This document shows positions 7,540-16,347 of a DNA stretch of 64,000 bases, piece after piece. Numbering within the stretch: the first letter of the stretch is position 1; every line of letters starts with the position of its first letter. A model generated the notes under the pieces. It did no database searches. It was not told the origin of the DNA and was given only the letters and a program-made list of their open reading frames with translations. The position numbers and the translations under genes were made by a program. Source of the stretch: Agrococcus sp. Marseille-Q4369 (GTDB lineage: Bacteria; Actinomycetota; Actinomycetes; Actinomycetales; Microbacteriaceae); assembly GCF_018308945.1 (NCBI RefSeq), contig NZ_CP070501.1:682001-746000 (forward strand), read 5' to 3'.

Positions 7540-8331
7540 TCAGTCGCGGGCGATGATCCAGCCGTGCAGCATGGCCATCCAGCCATCGTCGTCGGCGGTC
7601 CAGGCACGCCACGCGTCGGCGATGCGCTGCCGCTCGGCGGCGTCCGCGAGGCCGAACCGCTCGGTGCCGTCGGCGAACGCCGAGTGCACGGCGCGCTCCG
7701 CCCACTGCCCGCCCCAGAACTCGCGGCCGGGGGCCGACTCGAAGCACCTCGTCTCGACGTCGGTCTCGATGCTCGAGAAGCCCGCCTCCCGGGCCCACGC
7801 CTTGAGCTTCGCGCCCGCGTCGCCGTCGCCCCCGTTCGCGGCCTGCAGGGCGACGACGATCTCGCGCCAGCGCGCGAGCTCCGGCGTGAGCGGATGCATG
7901 GCTGTCGACGAGTAGATGACGTCGCGCGCCGCGACGACCCGGCCCAAGCGCCGCCACGCGGCGAGCGCCGACACCGGCTCGCCCAGGTGCTGCAGCACCT
8001 GGTGCGCGTGCACGACGTCGAACTCCCCGCCCGGCGGGGCGTACGCATCCCCCACCAGGAACTCGACGTTGCCGACGCCGGCGTCCGCCGCCGCGCGCCG
8101 GGCGTGCTCGACCACCTCGGCGCTCGCATCGATGCCGACGACGTGGCCCGCGTCGCCGACGCGCCGCGCGAGGTCGATCGTGATGGACCCCGGACCGCAC
8201 CCGACGTCGAGGATGCGCATGCCCGGCTCGAGGATCGGCGCGAGGTAGGCGGCCGAGTTCTCGATGGTTCGAGCCGCGTGCGCGCCGACGACGCTCACGT
8301 GGTGGCCATGAGTGTACCTAACCGGGGACAT
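7540..8331 (-). CDS. SAM-dependent methyltransferase (class I)
   Basis: A 263-residue Rossmann-fold methyltransferase. Motif I, ILDVGCGPGSITIDLA, is at about residues 40-55. The acidic ribose-binding residue follows at VVGIDAS near residue 66, and motif IV is VVHAHQVLQHL near residue 105. The N-terminus YTHGHHVSVVGAHAARTIENSAAYL is typical of a small-molecule methyltransferase group common in actinobacteria; the substrate cannot be read. The start is the ATG at 8331, which lies 6 nt after a TAGAGT box. A GTG two codons upstream is less likely. Confidence 0.88.
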   Translation of the reverse strand: MSPVRYTHGHHVSVVGAHAARTIENSAAYLAPILEPGMRILDVGCGPGSITIDLARRVGDAGHVVGIDASAEVVEHARRAAADAGVGNVEFLVGDAYAPPGGEFDVVHAHQVLQHLGEPVSALAAWRRLGRVVAARDVIYSSTAMHPLTPELARWREIVVALQAANGGDGDAGAKLKAWAREAGFSSIETDVETRCFESAPGREFWGGQWAERAVHSAFADGTERFGLADAAERQRIADAWRAWTADDDGWMAMLHGWIIARD

Positions 8332-8337
8332 GAGCAC

Positions 8338-8343
8338 ACTCTA
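8338..8343 (-). promoter_or_regulatory. Putative -10 box (TAGAGT), methyltransferase
   Basis: TAGAGT lies 6 nt upstream of the ATG at 8331. It is divergent from the peptidase promoter 30 nt away. Confidence 0.45.
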
Positions 8344-8370
8344 TGGCGAAGCGCGCGCCTGCGCCGGTTC

Positions 8371-8376
8371 TAGGGT
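8371..8376 (+). promoter_or_regulatory. Putative -10 box (TAGGGT), M3 peptidase
   Basis: TAGGGT lies exactly 6 nt before the ATG at 8383, a leaderless arrangement. Confidence 0.45.
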
Positions 8377-8382
8377 GGTGGC

Positions 8383-10422
8383 ATGACCAACCCCTTCCTG
8401 ACGCCCAGCGCGCTCCCGTACCAGCTGCCGCCGTTCGCCGACATCCGCGACGAGCACTTCAAGGAGGCGCTCGAGGCCGGCTTCGCCGAGCAGCTCGAGG
8501 AGGTCCGCGCGATCGTCGAGGACGACGCCGCGCCAACCTTCGAGAACACGATGGAGCCGCTCGAGCGCTCCGGCGCGATCCTCTCGCGCGTCGCGCACGT
8601 CTTCTTCAGCATGACCTCGACCGACTCGACCCCGTTCCTCGAGGAGCTCGAGGAGCGGTTCGCGCCGCGCTTCGCCGCGCACGAGGACGCGATCACCCTC
8701 GACCCGCGCCTGTACGCGCGCGTCGCGGCGCTGCACGAGGCACCGGATGCGTCGTGGACGGACGAGCAGCGCTACCTCGTCGAGCGGCGCCACACCGAGA
8801 TGACCGTCGCGGGCGCCGGCCTCGACGAGGCGGCTCGCGCACGGCTCATGGAGCTCAACCAGCAGATCGCGACGCTCACGACGCGCTTCGACAAGCACCT
8901 GCAGGCCGACACGAACGACCTCGCGGTCGTGATCGACTCCGCGGCAGAGCTCGACGGGCTGAGCGACGGCGAGATCCAGGCCGCTGCGGCCGCCGCTGCC
9001 GACCGCGGGCTCGACGGCAAGTGGCTCATCACCCTGCCGCTCTTCTCGGGCCACCCGTGGCTCGCATCGGTCACCGACCGCGACGTCCGGCGCCGCGTGA
9101 TGGAGGCATCCCTCGCCCGCGGCACGCGCGGCAACGAGCACGACAACCGCGAGACGGTCGTCGAGCTCACGGCGCTGCGCGCCGAGCGCGCGGCGCTGCT
9201 CGGCTTCGCGACGCACGCGCACGCCGTGACCGCCGACGAGACCGCCGGCAGCCCCGACAACGTCATAACAATGCTCACCCGGCTCGCGAAGCCCGCCGCC
9301 GCGAACGCGCGCGCCGAGGCCGCGGCGCTGCAGGCGCAGATCGACGCCGCGGGCCTCGGCTACCAGCTCGCCGCATGGGACTGGGACTACTGGACGGAGA
9401 AGGAGCGCACCGCGCGCTTCGACGTCGACACCGCGGCGCTGCGCCCCTACTTCGAGGCCGAGCGCGTGCTGCGCGACGGCGTCTTCTTCGCCGCGACCCA
9501 GGTCTACGGCATCACGTTCGAGGAGCGCGACGACCTCGTGGGCTACCACCCCGACGTGCGCGTCTTCGAGGTGCGGAACGAGGACGGCTCCGAGCTCGGC
9601 CTCTACCTGCTCGACCTCTACACGCGCGACTCGAAGCGGGGCGGCGCGTGGATGAACTCGCTCATCCAGCAGAACGAGCTGCTCGGCCACCCGACGGTCG
9701 TGATGAACAACCTCAACGTGCCGAAGCCGCCGGCCGGCACGCCGACGCTGCTGACCTTCGACGAGACGACGACGCTCTTCCACGAATTCGGGCACGCGCT
9801 GCACGGCCTCTTCGCGCACGTCACCTACCCGTCGCTCGGCGGCACGAACGTCTTCCGCGACTTCGTCGAGTTCCCGAGCCAGGTGAACGAGATGTGGATG
9901 CTGTGGCCCGGCATCGTCGAGCACTACGCGCGCCACATCGACACCGATGAGCCGCTGCCCGCCGACGTCATCGAGCGGCTGCAGGCGTCGGAGTCGTTCA
10001 ACCAGGGGCACGACACGAGCGAGTACCTCGCGGCGGCCCTGCTCGACCAGGCGTGGCACGCCCGCGTCGCGGGCGACGAGGTGACGGATGTCGCGGCATT
10101 CGAGCAGGACGCACTCGACCGCGTGGGCCTGCTGAGCGAGACCGTGCCGACCCGCTACTCGACCGGCTACTTCCAGCACGTGTTCTCGGGCGGCTACTCG
10201 GCGGGCTACTACTCCTACATCTGGTCGGAGGTCATGGACGCCGACACCGTCGAGTGGTTCAAGCATCAGCCCTCGATCCGCGAGGCGGGGCAGCGCTTCC
10301 GCGAGCGCCTGCTCGGCGTAGGCGGATCGAAGGACCCGCTCGCCGCGTTCCGCGACTTCCGCGGCCGCGACGCGGACATCGCACCGCTGCTCAAGCGTCG
10401 AGGGCTCGACGCCGCGGAGTAG
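8383..10422 (+). CDS. M3 family zinc oligopeptidase (Dcp/OpdA-like)
   Basis: A 679-residue cytoplasmic metallopeptidase of the thimet oligopeptidase family. The zinc-binding HEFGHALH is at about residue 467, and the third ligand glutamate region is at FVEFPSQVNE about 25 residues later. The YSTGYFQHVFSGGYSAGYYSYIWSEVMDADTVEWF segment is the C-terminal signature of Dcp-type enzymes, which cleave short peptides including C-terminal dipeptides. The N-terminus lacks a signal peptide. Length and order match full-length family members. It is monocistronic, ending at a strong two-way terminator. Confidence 0.95.
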   Translation: MTNPFLTPSALPYQLPPFADIRDEHFKEALEAGFAEQLEEVRAIVEDDAAPTFENTMEPLERSGAILSRVAHVFFSMTSTDSTPFLEELEERFAPRFAAHEDAITLDPRLYARVAALHEAPDASWTDEQRYLVERRHTEMTVAGAGLDEAARARLMELNQQIATLTTRFDKHLQADTNDLAVVIDSAAELDGLSDGEIQAAAAAAADRGLDGKWLITLPLFSGHPWLASVTDRDVRRRVMEASLARGTRGNEHDNRETVVELTALRAERAALLGFATHAHAVTADETAGSPDNVITMLTRLAKPAAANARAEAAALQAQIDAAGLGYQLAAWDWDYWTEKERTARFDVDTAALRPYFEAERVLRDGVFFAATQVYGITFEERDDLVGYHPDVRVFEVRNEDGSELGLYLLDLYTRDSKRGGAWMNSLIQQNELLGHPTVVMNNLNVPKPPAGTPTLLTFDETTTLFHEFGHALHGLFAHVTYPSLGGTNVFRDFVEFPSQVNEMWMLWPGIVEHYARHIDTDEPLPADVIERLQASESFNQGHDTSEYLAAALLDQAWHARVAGDEVTDVAAFEQDALDRVGLLSETVPTRYSTGYFQHVFSGGYSAGYYSYIWSEVMDADTVEWFKHQPSIREAGQRFRERLLGVGGSKDPLAAFRDFRGRDADIAPLLKRRGLDAAE

Positions 10423-10433
10423 TCCCGGCACGG

Positions 10434-10471
10434 CGGAGGGGCGCTGCACCGATCGGTGCAGCGCCCCTCCG
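10434..10471. terminator. Perfect 18-bp hairpin, bidirectional terminator
   Basis: Arms 10434-10451 and 10454-10471 pair perfectly over 18 bp around a 2-nt centre. It lies between the convergent peptidase gene and the Ig-like remnant and can serve both strands. There is little T-tract on either side. Confidence 0.8.
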
Positions 10472-10481
10472 TCTCACGCGG

Positions 10482-11000
10482 CTACGGTGTCGCTCCGACC
10501 ACCGGTGCCTCCAGCACGGCCGTCGCCGTCTCCGCCGTCCCGAGGTTGTCGGTGTAGGTCACCGTCACCCGGATGTAGGAGCCGGCGTCAGCCGCCGTGG
10601 TGGTGTACGCGTTCGACGTCGAGCCGAGCACCGTCGAGCCGGCTGGCACCGCCGGGTCGGTCGACCGCGTCCACGTGTAGGTGAACACGACGTCCTCCAC
10701 CCCGTCGGCGTCCGAGATGGGCGTCGCCCTGAGGAGCGTCCCGATGGGCGGGCCCGCCGGGGATCCCGTGTAGGCGAGGCTCAGCCCGACCGCGGGGTCG
10801 TTCTGGTTCTCCACCGTGCTCGTCGAGACGGGCGAGGTCGCCGAGTGCCGCAGCCCAGCGCTGTCGGTGAAGTTCGCCGTCACCCGGATGAACTGGCCGA
10901 CCGCCGCGGCGTCGGGCGTGCAGCTGCTCGTGACGGTGACACCCGATCCAGTCGCGACGCCCGTGACCGAGGCCCGCTCGAGGCTTCGCGCGGAGCCGCA
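10482..11000 (-). pseudogene. 3' remnant of a repeat-containing surface protein (Ig-like domains)
   Basis: An open frame ending in TAG at 10482 encodes about 165 residues rich in Thr, Ser, Val and Asp. Two related modules are visible. One has QFIRVTANFTDSAG and the other SYIRVTVTYTDNLGTAE. Between them lies FTYTWTRS followed by STSNAYTTTAADAGSYI, the pattern of bacterial Ig-like repeats found in large secreted proteins. No ATG, GTG or TTG start with a ribosome site is present before the iron-permease gene ends at 11015, and there is no signal peptide. I therefore read it as the tail of a larger gene whose 5' part is gone. The exact 5' limit is approximate. Confidence 0.62.
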
Positions 11001-11014
11001 CCCGCCCCTGCGCG

Positions 11015-13045
11015 TCAGCGCGCGCGACCCGCTTGCAGCACGAGCCAGATGAAGTATGGGATGCCGACGAGCGCGGTCATGACGCCCGCGGGCAGCTGCG
11101 CGGGGGCGATGAGCGTGCGCCCGAGGGTGTCGGCGAGCAGGGTGAGCGAGCCGCCGAGCAGGGCCGCGAGCGGCAGCAGCACCCGGTGCCGCGCGCCGAC
11201 GAGCGCCCTCGCCGCGTGCGGCGCGACGAGTCCGACGAACGCGACGACGCCGATCGCCGCGACCGCCGTCGAGGCGAGCGCGACGGCGAGCACGAGCGCG
11301 ACGACCTGCACCGCGGGCAGCCGCACGCCGAGCAGCCGCGGCGTCGCCTCGTCGAGCTGCGCGAGGTCGAGGTCGCGGTGCATCCACGCGAGGGCGAGCA
11401 CCGCGACGACGATCGTCACCGCCACCGGCACGACGTCCTCGAAGCCGCGGCCGTAGGTGCTGCCTGCGAGCCAGACGATCGCCTTCGCCCGGTTGTAGGG
11501 GTCGGTGACGACGATGAGCATGCTCGTGAGCGCCGCCGTGCCCGCCGAGAGCGCGAGGCCCGTCAGCACGAGCCGGAGGCTGCCGAGCCGCTGCCAGCCG
11601 ACGAGCGCGATCACGAGCGCGCCGACGGCCGCGCCACCCGCGAGCGCGCCGCCCGCGACGGCCCAGCCGACCGCGGCAGGCACGAGCGTGATGACGCCGA
11701 TCGCTCCGAGCCCGGCACCGCCCGCGACCCCGAGCAGGTAGGGATCCGCGAGCGCGTTGCGCGCGATCGCCTGCACGAGTGCGCCCGAGAGCGCGAGCGC
11801 GACTCCGGCGAGCACCGCGGCGACGACGCGCGGTGAGCGCGTGTCGAGCGTCACTCGCACCGCGTCGCCCGCGCGGCCCGTGAGCCAGTTCGCGACGTCG
11901 CCGAGCAGCAGCATCCGGTCCCCGAGCAGCACCGCGCCGACGGCGAGCGCGGCGAGCAGCACACCCGCGACGACGAGCGGCAGCCACGCGCGCGCGGTGA
12001 GCGTCCGCGCGCCGAGCACCGTCATCGACTCGGTCTCGGCAGCGCCCGCCATGGAGCGCGCGAGGACGATGATGCAGACGGCGCCGACGAGGCTCGTCAC
12101 GACGCCGGTCGGGACGTCCAGCGACCGGATGCCGCCGAGCGCGAAGCGCAGCAGCACGTCGGAGCCGACCACGAGGACCGCGCCGGTGAGCGAGGCGAGC
12201 GGGATCGCGACGATGTGGCGGGCGGCACCCGGGATGCGCGCCGCGAGCAGCCGGACGACGATCGGCGCCGCGAGCCCGACGAAGCCGATGGGCCCTGCGA
12301 TCGCGACCGCTGCGGCCGCGAGCGCGACCGAGGCGACGAGCGCGGTGAAGCGGAGCCGGCCGACCCCCACGCCGATCGTCGTCGCGGCCTCCTCGCCGAG
12401 CGAGAGCACGTCGAGCCGGCGCGCGAGCAGCAGCAGCGCGGCGATGCCGAGCAGCACGACGGGCAGCAGCTGCGCGACGGTGCCGATGCCGTTCTGCGAG
12501 AGCCGACCGACCCCCCACGCGTACAGGCCGGCGGTCTCCTGCTCCGCGAGGATGATCGCGACCGTCGAGACCGACTGCAGCGCGAGCGCGAGCGCGGTGC
12601 CGACGAGCACCATCTGCGTCGTCGAGCCGCGACCGCGGCCGATCGCGACGACGGCGAGCGCAGCCACGATGCCGCCGCCGAAGGCGAGCGCCGCGCCGCC
12701 GAGGCCGGGCAGGCTCACGCCGAAGACGGCGGCGAGCGCGATCGCGGCGCCCGCGCCGCCGTTCACCGCGAGCGTGTCGGGCGAGGCGAGCGGGTTGCCG
12801 GTGATCGTCTGCATCGCGTAGCCGGCCGCGCCGAGCGCGAGCCCGACGACGATCGCGGCGGCGACGCGCGGGAGCCGGCTCTCGACGATGACGGCGCTGT
12901 CGCCCCGCTCCCCGCCGAGCCAGCCCAGCAGCTCGGGCACGCCGAGCTGCGTCGTCCCCTGCGTGACGTGCCAGGCCGCGAGGCCGAGCAGTGCGACGAG
13001 GAGGGCCGCGCCGAGCGCGAGCCCTCCAGGTCGGATCCGGGTCAC
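11015..13045 (-). CDS. Fused FecCD-type iron-siderophore ABC permease (FhuB-like)
   Basis: A 676-residue integral membrane protein made of two tandem FecCD permease units, about residues 1-330 and 350-676. The first unit has SRLPRVAAAIVVGLALGAAGYAMQ and the second SPRVVAAVLAGVALALSGALVQ, the same conserved segment repeated. Each half also has the GxxxLxADxxxR-type cytoplasmic loop, seen as VVGSDVLLRF and LLADTLGRTL. One polypeptide thus supplies both halves of the transmembrane channel, as in FhuB. It starts at GTG 13045, overlapping the lipoprotein stop by 4 nt (GTGA), and is the last gene of the three-gene iron operon. Confidence 0.94.
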   Translation of the reverse strand: MTRIRPGGLALGAALLVALLGLAAWHVTQGTTQLGVPELLGWLGGERGDSAVIVESRLPRVAAAIVVGLALGAAGYAMQTITGNPLASPDTLAVNGGAGAAIALAAVFGVSLPGLGGAALAFGGGIVAALAVVAIGRGRGSTTQMVLVGTALALALQSVSTVAIILAEQETAGLYAWGVGRLSQNGIGTVAQLLPVVLLGIAALLLLARRLDVLSLGEEAATTIGVGVGRLRFTALVASVALAAAAVAIAGPIGFVGLAAPIVVRLLAARIPGAARHIVAIPLASLTGAVLVVGSDVLLRFALGGIRSLDVPTGVVTSLVGAVCIIVLARSMAGAAETESMTVLGARTLTARAWLPLVVAGVLLAALAVGAVLLGDRMLLLGDVANWLTGRAGDAVRVTLDTRSPRVVAAVLAGVALALSGALVQAIARNALADPYLLGVAGGAGLGAIGVITLVPAAVGWAVAGGALAGGAAVGALVIALVGWQRLGSLRLVLTGLALSAGTAALTSMLIVVTDPYNRAKAIVWLAGSTYGRGFEDVVPVAVTIVVAVLALAWMHRDLDLAQLDEATPRLLGVRLPAVQVVALVLAVALASTAVAAIGVVAFVGLVAPHAARALVGARHRVLLPLAALLGGSLTLLADTLGRTLIAPAQLPAGVMTALVGIPYFIWLVLQAGRAR

Positions 13046-14028
13046 GGCGTGGGCGAGAGCGACGCGAGCACCGCGTCGAGGTAGGCGCTCACCGAGTCGA
13101 CGCCGCCGAAGAGCCAGATGCCGTCGGGCAGCCGGTGCACGCGGCCCGCCTCGACCGAGGGCAGGCCGGTCCAGATCGCGTTCGACGCGAGCTGGTCGAC
13201 GAACACGTCGCGGTCGCCGACGGTCATGTAGAGGATGTGCGACTCGGGGTCGAGCGCGGTGAGGCCCTCGACGTCGGTGATCCCGAGCCCGTACTGCGGG
13301 TCACCCTCCCCCGGCCAGCCGTTCTCGAAGCCGATCTCCTGGAACGCCGCGGGCAGGAGCGCGCCGTCGGCGTAGGGGCGGATCTCGATCTGCCCGCCGT
13401 TCTCGTAGCCGTCCATGTGCGCGAGCGGCGTGCCGGTGAGACCGGCCGCCTCGACCTCGCCCGCGAGCTCGTCGACGTGCGCCTCGAACTCCTCGATCGC
13501 GGCCTCGGCCGCGTCCTGGGTGCCGGTCGCCTCGGCGACGAGACGCAGGTCGGCGAGCATCGTGCCGAGGGGGTCGGATGCGTCGGCGCCGGCGAGGACG
13601 ACGACGGGCGCGATGGCCTCGAGGTCGCCGTAGGCCGCGTCGTCGCGGCCCGCGACGGCGACGATGAGGTCGGGGGCGAGCGCCGCGATCGAATCCATCG
13701 ACGGCTCGGTGCGCGTGCCGACGTCGGTCGGCTCGCCCGCGAGCGGCGCTCCCGTGCCTGCCCAGCTGGTGTAGCCCTCGACGTCGGCGACGCCGACCGG
13801 CTCGATGCCGACGGTCTGCAGGTGCTCGACCGCCGCCCACTCGAGCGCGACGACGTCGGTGGCGCCGGCCGGCACCTCGACCTCGATGCCGCGCGCGTCC
13901 GTCACGGTGACGGCCGAGGCGTCGGGCGCCGCGCCCTGGCTGGAGCCGGCCGGCTCGGTCGTGCCGCACGCGGTGAGGGCGAGCGCCGAGAGCAGCGCGG
14001 CGCCGACGAGCAGGGTTCGCTTGGACAT
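13042..14028 (-). CDS. Iron-siderophore ABC transporter substrate-binding lipoprotein
   Basis: A 328-residue lipoprotein. The N-terminus MSKRTLLVGAALLSALALTAC carries a lipobox with the cysteine at residue 21. The mature part is a periplasmic-binding-protein type III fold: VVALEWAAVEHLQTVGIEPVGV near residue 60, DLIVAVAG near 120, and a long connecting helix near 170. It captures ferric siderophore outside the membrane and delivers it to the fused permease. The start ATG at 14028 follows AAGGACC. It is the middle gene of the operon (ATPase, lipoprotein, permease). Confidence 0.93.
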   Translation of the reverse strand: MSKRTLLVGAALLSALALTACGTTEPAGSSQGAAPDASAVTVTDARGIEVEVPAGATDVVALEWAAVEHLQTVGIEPVGVADVEGYTSWAGTGAPLAGEPTDVGTRTEPSMDSIAALAPDLIVAVAGRDDAAYGDLEAIAPVVVLAGADASDPLGTMLADLRLVAEATGTQDAAEAAIEEFEAHVDELAGEVEAAGLTGTPLAHMDGYENGGQIEIRPYADGALLPAAFQEIGFENGWPGEGDPQYGLGITDVEGLTALDPESHILYMTVGDRDVFVDQLASNAIWTGLPSVEAGRVHRLPDGIWLFGGVDSVSAYLDAVLASLSPTP

Positions 14029-14069
14029 GGGGGTCCTTCCTCGAGCGCTCGGCCCGATGGGAGTGCGCG

Positions 14070-14888
14070 TCACGCGGCGCGCGACACGAGGGTCCGGCGG
14101 CGGAGCCGCTGCGGCCGGATGCGCAAGCCCGAGGGGTCGGGCTCGACGTCGATGGGCACTTCGTAGGCGGCGCTGAGGCGCTCGGCCGTCAGCACCTCCT
14201 CCGGACTGCCGGTGGCTACGATGCGGCCGTGCACGAGCAGCACGACGTCGTCCGCGACCTCGGCGGCCTGCTCGAGGTCGTGCAGCACGATGCCGACCGC
14301 CACGCCGTCGTCGGCGAGGTCGCGCACGATCTCGAGGATCTCGCGCTGGTAGCGCACGTCGAGGAACGTCGTCGGCTCGTCGAGGAGCACGATGCCGGTC
14401 TCCTGCGCGAGGCACGTCGCGAGCCACACGCGCTGCCGCTGGCCGCCGGAGAGCTGCGCGACGGGGTGCTCGGCGAGCGCGTCGATGCCCGTCGCGGCCA
14501 TGGCGCGCTCGATCACCTCGCCGCCTCGCGGGTCGCCGGAGCGGAACCGGCCGCGGTGCGCGAACCGGCCGTAGGCGACGACCTCGCGCACGCTCACGCC
14601 CGAGGGATCGGGGTGCGACTGCGCGAGCAGCGCGATGCGGCGCGCGAGCTCGCGCTCGGCGAGACCGGCGGCGTCGGCACCGTCGGCGAAGAGCACGCGC
14701 CCCTCGCTCGGCCGGTGGAGCGCGGTGAGGCCACGCAGGAGCGTCGACTTGCCGGAGCCGTTCGGGCCGACGAGGGCCGTCACGCGACCCGGGGCGAGCG
14801 CGATCGACGCGGCGTGCACGATCGCCTCGCGCCCGTGTGCGAGCGTGACGTCGTCGGCGCGCAGCGCGCTCAGTCCCGTGCGGTTCAC
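14070..14888 (-). CDS. Iron-siderophore ABC transporter ATPase (FecE/FhuC-like)
   Basis: A 272-residue ATPase that powers the ferric siderophore importer. The Walker A motif is GPNGSGKST (about residue 41), the Q-loop LLAQSH, the ABC signature LSGGQRQRVWLA (about residue 146), Walker B GIVLLDEPTTFLD, and the H-loop HD. The SGVSVREVVAYGRFAHRG segment is typical of siderophore and cobalamin ATPases. Translation is from the GTG at 14888, one base from a perfect iron box whose centre supplies the -10 element. The mRNA is therefore probably leaderless and iron-repressed. It is the first gene of the operon. Confidence 0.94.
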   Translation of the reverse strand: MNRTGLSALRADDVTLAHGREAIVHAASIALAPGRVTALVGPNGSGKSTLLRGLTALHRPSEGRVLFADGADAAGLAERELARRIALLAQSHPDPSGVSVREVVAYGRFAHRGRFRSGDPRGGEVIERAMAATGIDALAEHPVAQLSGGQRQRVWLATCLAQETGIVLLDEPTTFLDVRYQREILEIVRDLADDGVAVGIVLHDLEQAAEVADDVVLLVHGRIVATGSPEEVLTAERLSAAYEVPIDVEPDPSGLRIRPQRLRRRTLVSRAA

Positions 14889-14889
14889 G

Positions 14890-14909
14890 AGGTAAGGCTA
14901 GCCTTACCT
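14890..14909 (-). promoter_or_regulatory. DtxR/IdeR-type iron box overlapping the -10
   Basis: AGGTAAGGCTAGCCTTACCT is a perfect 20-bp palindrome close to the DtxR/IdeR consensus (TTAGGTTAGGCTAACCTAA). TAGCCT inside it (14895-14900) lies 6 nt from the GTG start at 14888. Repressor binding would therefore block the -10 box directly. Confidence 0.9.
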
Positions 14910-14929
14910 TCGGTGCGTCCGCAACGCGG

Positions 14930-16207
14930 TCAGGCGGAGAGCTCCTGGATGTCGTCGGCGGTGAGCACGACGGGCGGCTCGCCGCCCGCGACGGACTCGC
15001 GCGTCACGATGACTCGCTCGACGCCCTCGCGCGAGGGCACGTCGAACATCACCGGTGCGAGCACGGTCTCGAGGATCGCGCGGAGGCCACGAGCACCGGT
15101 CTTCCGCTCGACCGCGAGGTCGGCGATCGCCTCGAGCGCCTCTGGCTCGAAGTCGAGCTTGACGCCGTCGATCTCGAACATGCGCTGGTACTGCTTCACG
15201 AGCGCGTTGCGCGGCTCGGTGAGGATCTGCACGAGCGCCGCGCGGTCGAGCGGCGACACCGTCGCGATGACGGGGAGCCGGCCGATGAACTCGGGGATGA
15301 GGCCGAACTTGTGGAGGTCCTCCGGCAGCACGTCCTGGAAGACGTCGAGGTCGGGCTTGAGCGACGCGACCGGGGCCCCGAAGCCGATGCCGCGCTTGCC
15401 CGAGCGGTTCGCGATGATGTCCTCGAGGCCGGCGAAGGCGCCCGCGACGATGAACAGCACGTTCGACGTGTCGATCTGGATGAACTCGGAGTTCGGGTGC
15501 TTGCGCCCGCCCTGCGGTGGCACCGAGGCGACCGTGCCCTCGATGATCTTCAGCAGCGCCTGCTGCACGCCCTCGCCCGAGACATCGCGCGTGATCGACG
15601 GGTTCTCGGCCTTCCGCGCGACCTTGTCGATCTCGTCGATGAAGATGATGCCGGTCTCGGCGCGCTTGACGTCGAAGTCGGCGGCCTGGATGAGCTTGAG
15701 CAGGATGTTCTCGACATCCTCGCCGACGTAGCCCGCCTCGGTGAGCGACGTCGCGTCGGCGACGGCGAACGGGACGTTGAGCTGCTTCGCGAGCGTCGAC
15801 GCGAGGTAGGACTTGCCGCAGCCGGTCGGCCCCACCATGAGGATGTTCGACTTCTGGATCTCGACGCCGTCGCCGGCGGTGTCGGCCGACTCGAGCTGCT
15901 TCGCGGCGCCGATGCGCTTGTAGTGGTTGTAGACCGCGACCGCGAGCGACTGCTTCGCGCTCTGCTGGCCGACGACGTACTCCTCGAGGAAGTCGAAGAT
16001 CTCGCGCGGCTTCGGCAGGGTGAAGCGCTCCGGCTGCGTGCCCTCACCGGCCTCGGCGGCGCGCTCCTCGATGATCTCGTTGCACAGCTCGACGCACTCG
16101 TCGCAGATGTACACCGCGGGGCCAGCGATGAGCTGCTGCACCTGCTTCTGGCTCTTGCCGCAGAAGGAGCACTTCAGCAGATCGCCGCTCTCTCCGAGTC
16201 GTGCCAT
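14930..16207 (-). CDS. clpX: ATP-dependent Clp protease ATP-binding subunit ClpX
   Basis: A 425-residue AAA+ unfoldase that feeds tagged proteins into ClpP1P2. The N-terminal zinc-binding domain has [17 protein letters not shown] and [12 protein letters not shown]. Walker A is GPTGCGKS at about residue 129, and Walker [10 protein letters not shown] at about residue 194. Pore-loop and sensor regions follow, with [10 protein letters not shown] (sensor 2 area) at about residue 310. The length is normal. The gene reads leftward from its own upstream region, facing away from the CopC-like gene. Its 3' end is 41 nt before the iron-operon start. The proteolytic partners lie about 860 nt upstream. 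Confidence 0.97.
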   Translation of the reverse strand: MARLGESGDLLKCSFCGKSQKQVQQLIAGPAVYICDECVELCNEIIEERAAEAGEGTQPERFTLPKPREIFDFLEEYVVGQQSAKQSLAVAVYNHYKRIGAAKQLESADTAGDGVEIQKSNILMVGPTGCGKSYLASTLAKQLNVPFAVADATSLTEAGYVGEDVENILLKLIQAADFDVKRAETGIIFIDEIDKVARKAENPSITRDVSGEGVQQALLKIIEGTVASVPPQGGRKHPNSEFIQIDTSNVLFIVAGAFAGLEDIIANRSGKRGIGFGAPVASLKPDLDVFQDVLPEDLHKFGLIPEFIGRLPVIATVSPLDRAALVQILTEPRNALVKQYQRMFEIDGVKLDFEPEALEAIADLAVERKTGARGLRAILETVLAPVMFDVPSREGVERVIVTRESVAGGEPPVVLTADDIQELSA

Positions 16208-16335
16208 CTCGCCCTCCTCATCGCCTGCGAGCGCGGGCCGCGCCCTGTGACGAGCCTAGAGCAGGCCGCCGACACGGGGGCCGACCACGCCGGATTCGGC
16301 CCGATCGGCGCGGGGGCGGCCCGTGAGCCCCTCGA

Positions 16336-16341
16336 TAGGCT
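16336..16341 (+). promoter_or_regulatory. Putative -10 box (TAGGCT), CopC-like gene
   Basis: TAGGCT is placed 6 nt before the ATG at 16348, giving a leaderless arrangement. Confidence 0.45.
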
Positions 16342-16347
16342 GGAGGC

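Noticed and set aside
8341-10449. Leftward 702-codon frame opposite the M3 peptidase
   Set aside because: The peptidase motifs are intact on the plus strand; the antisense product is biased and domainless.
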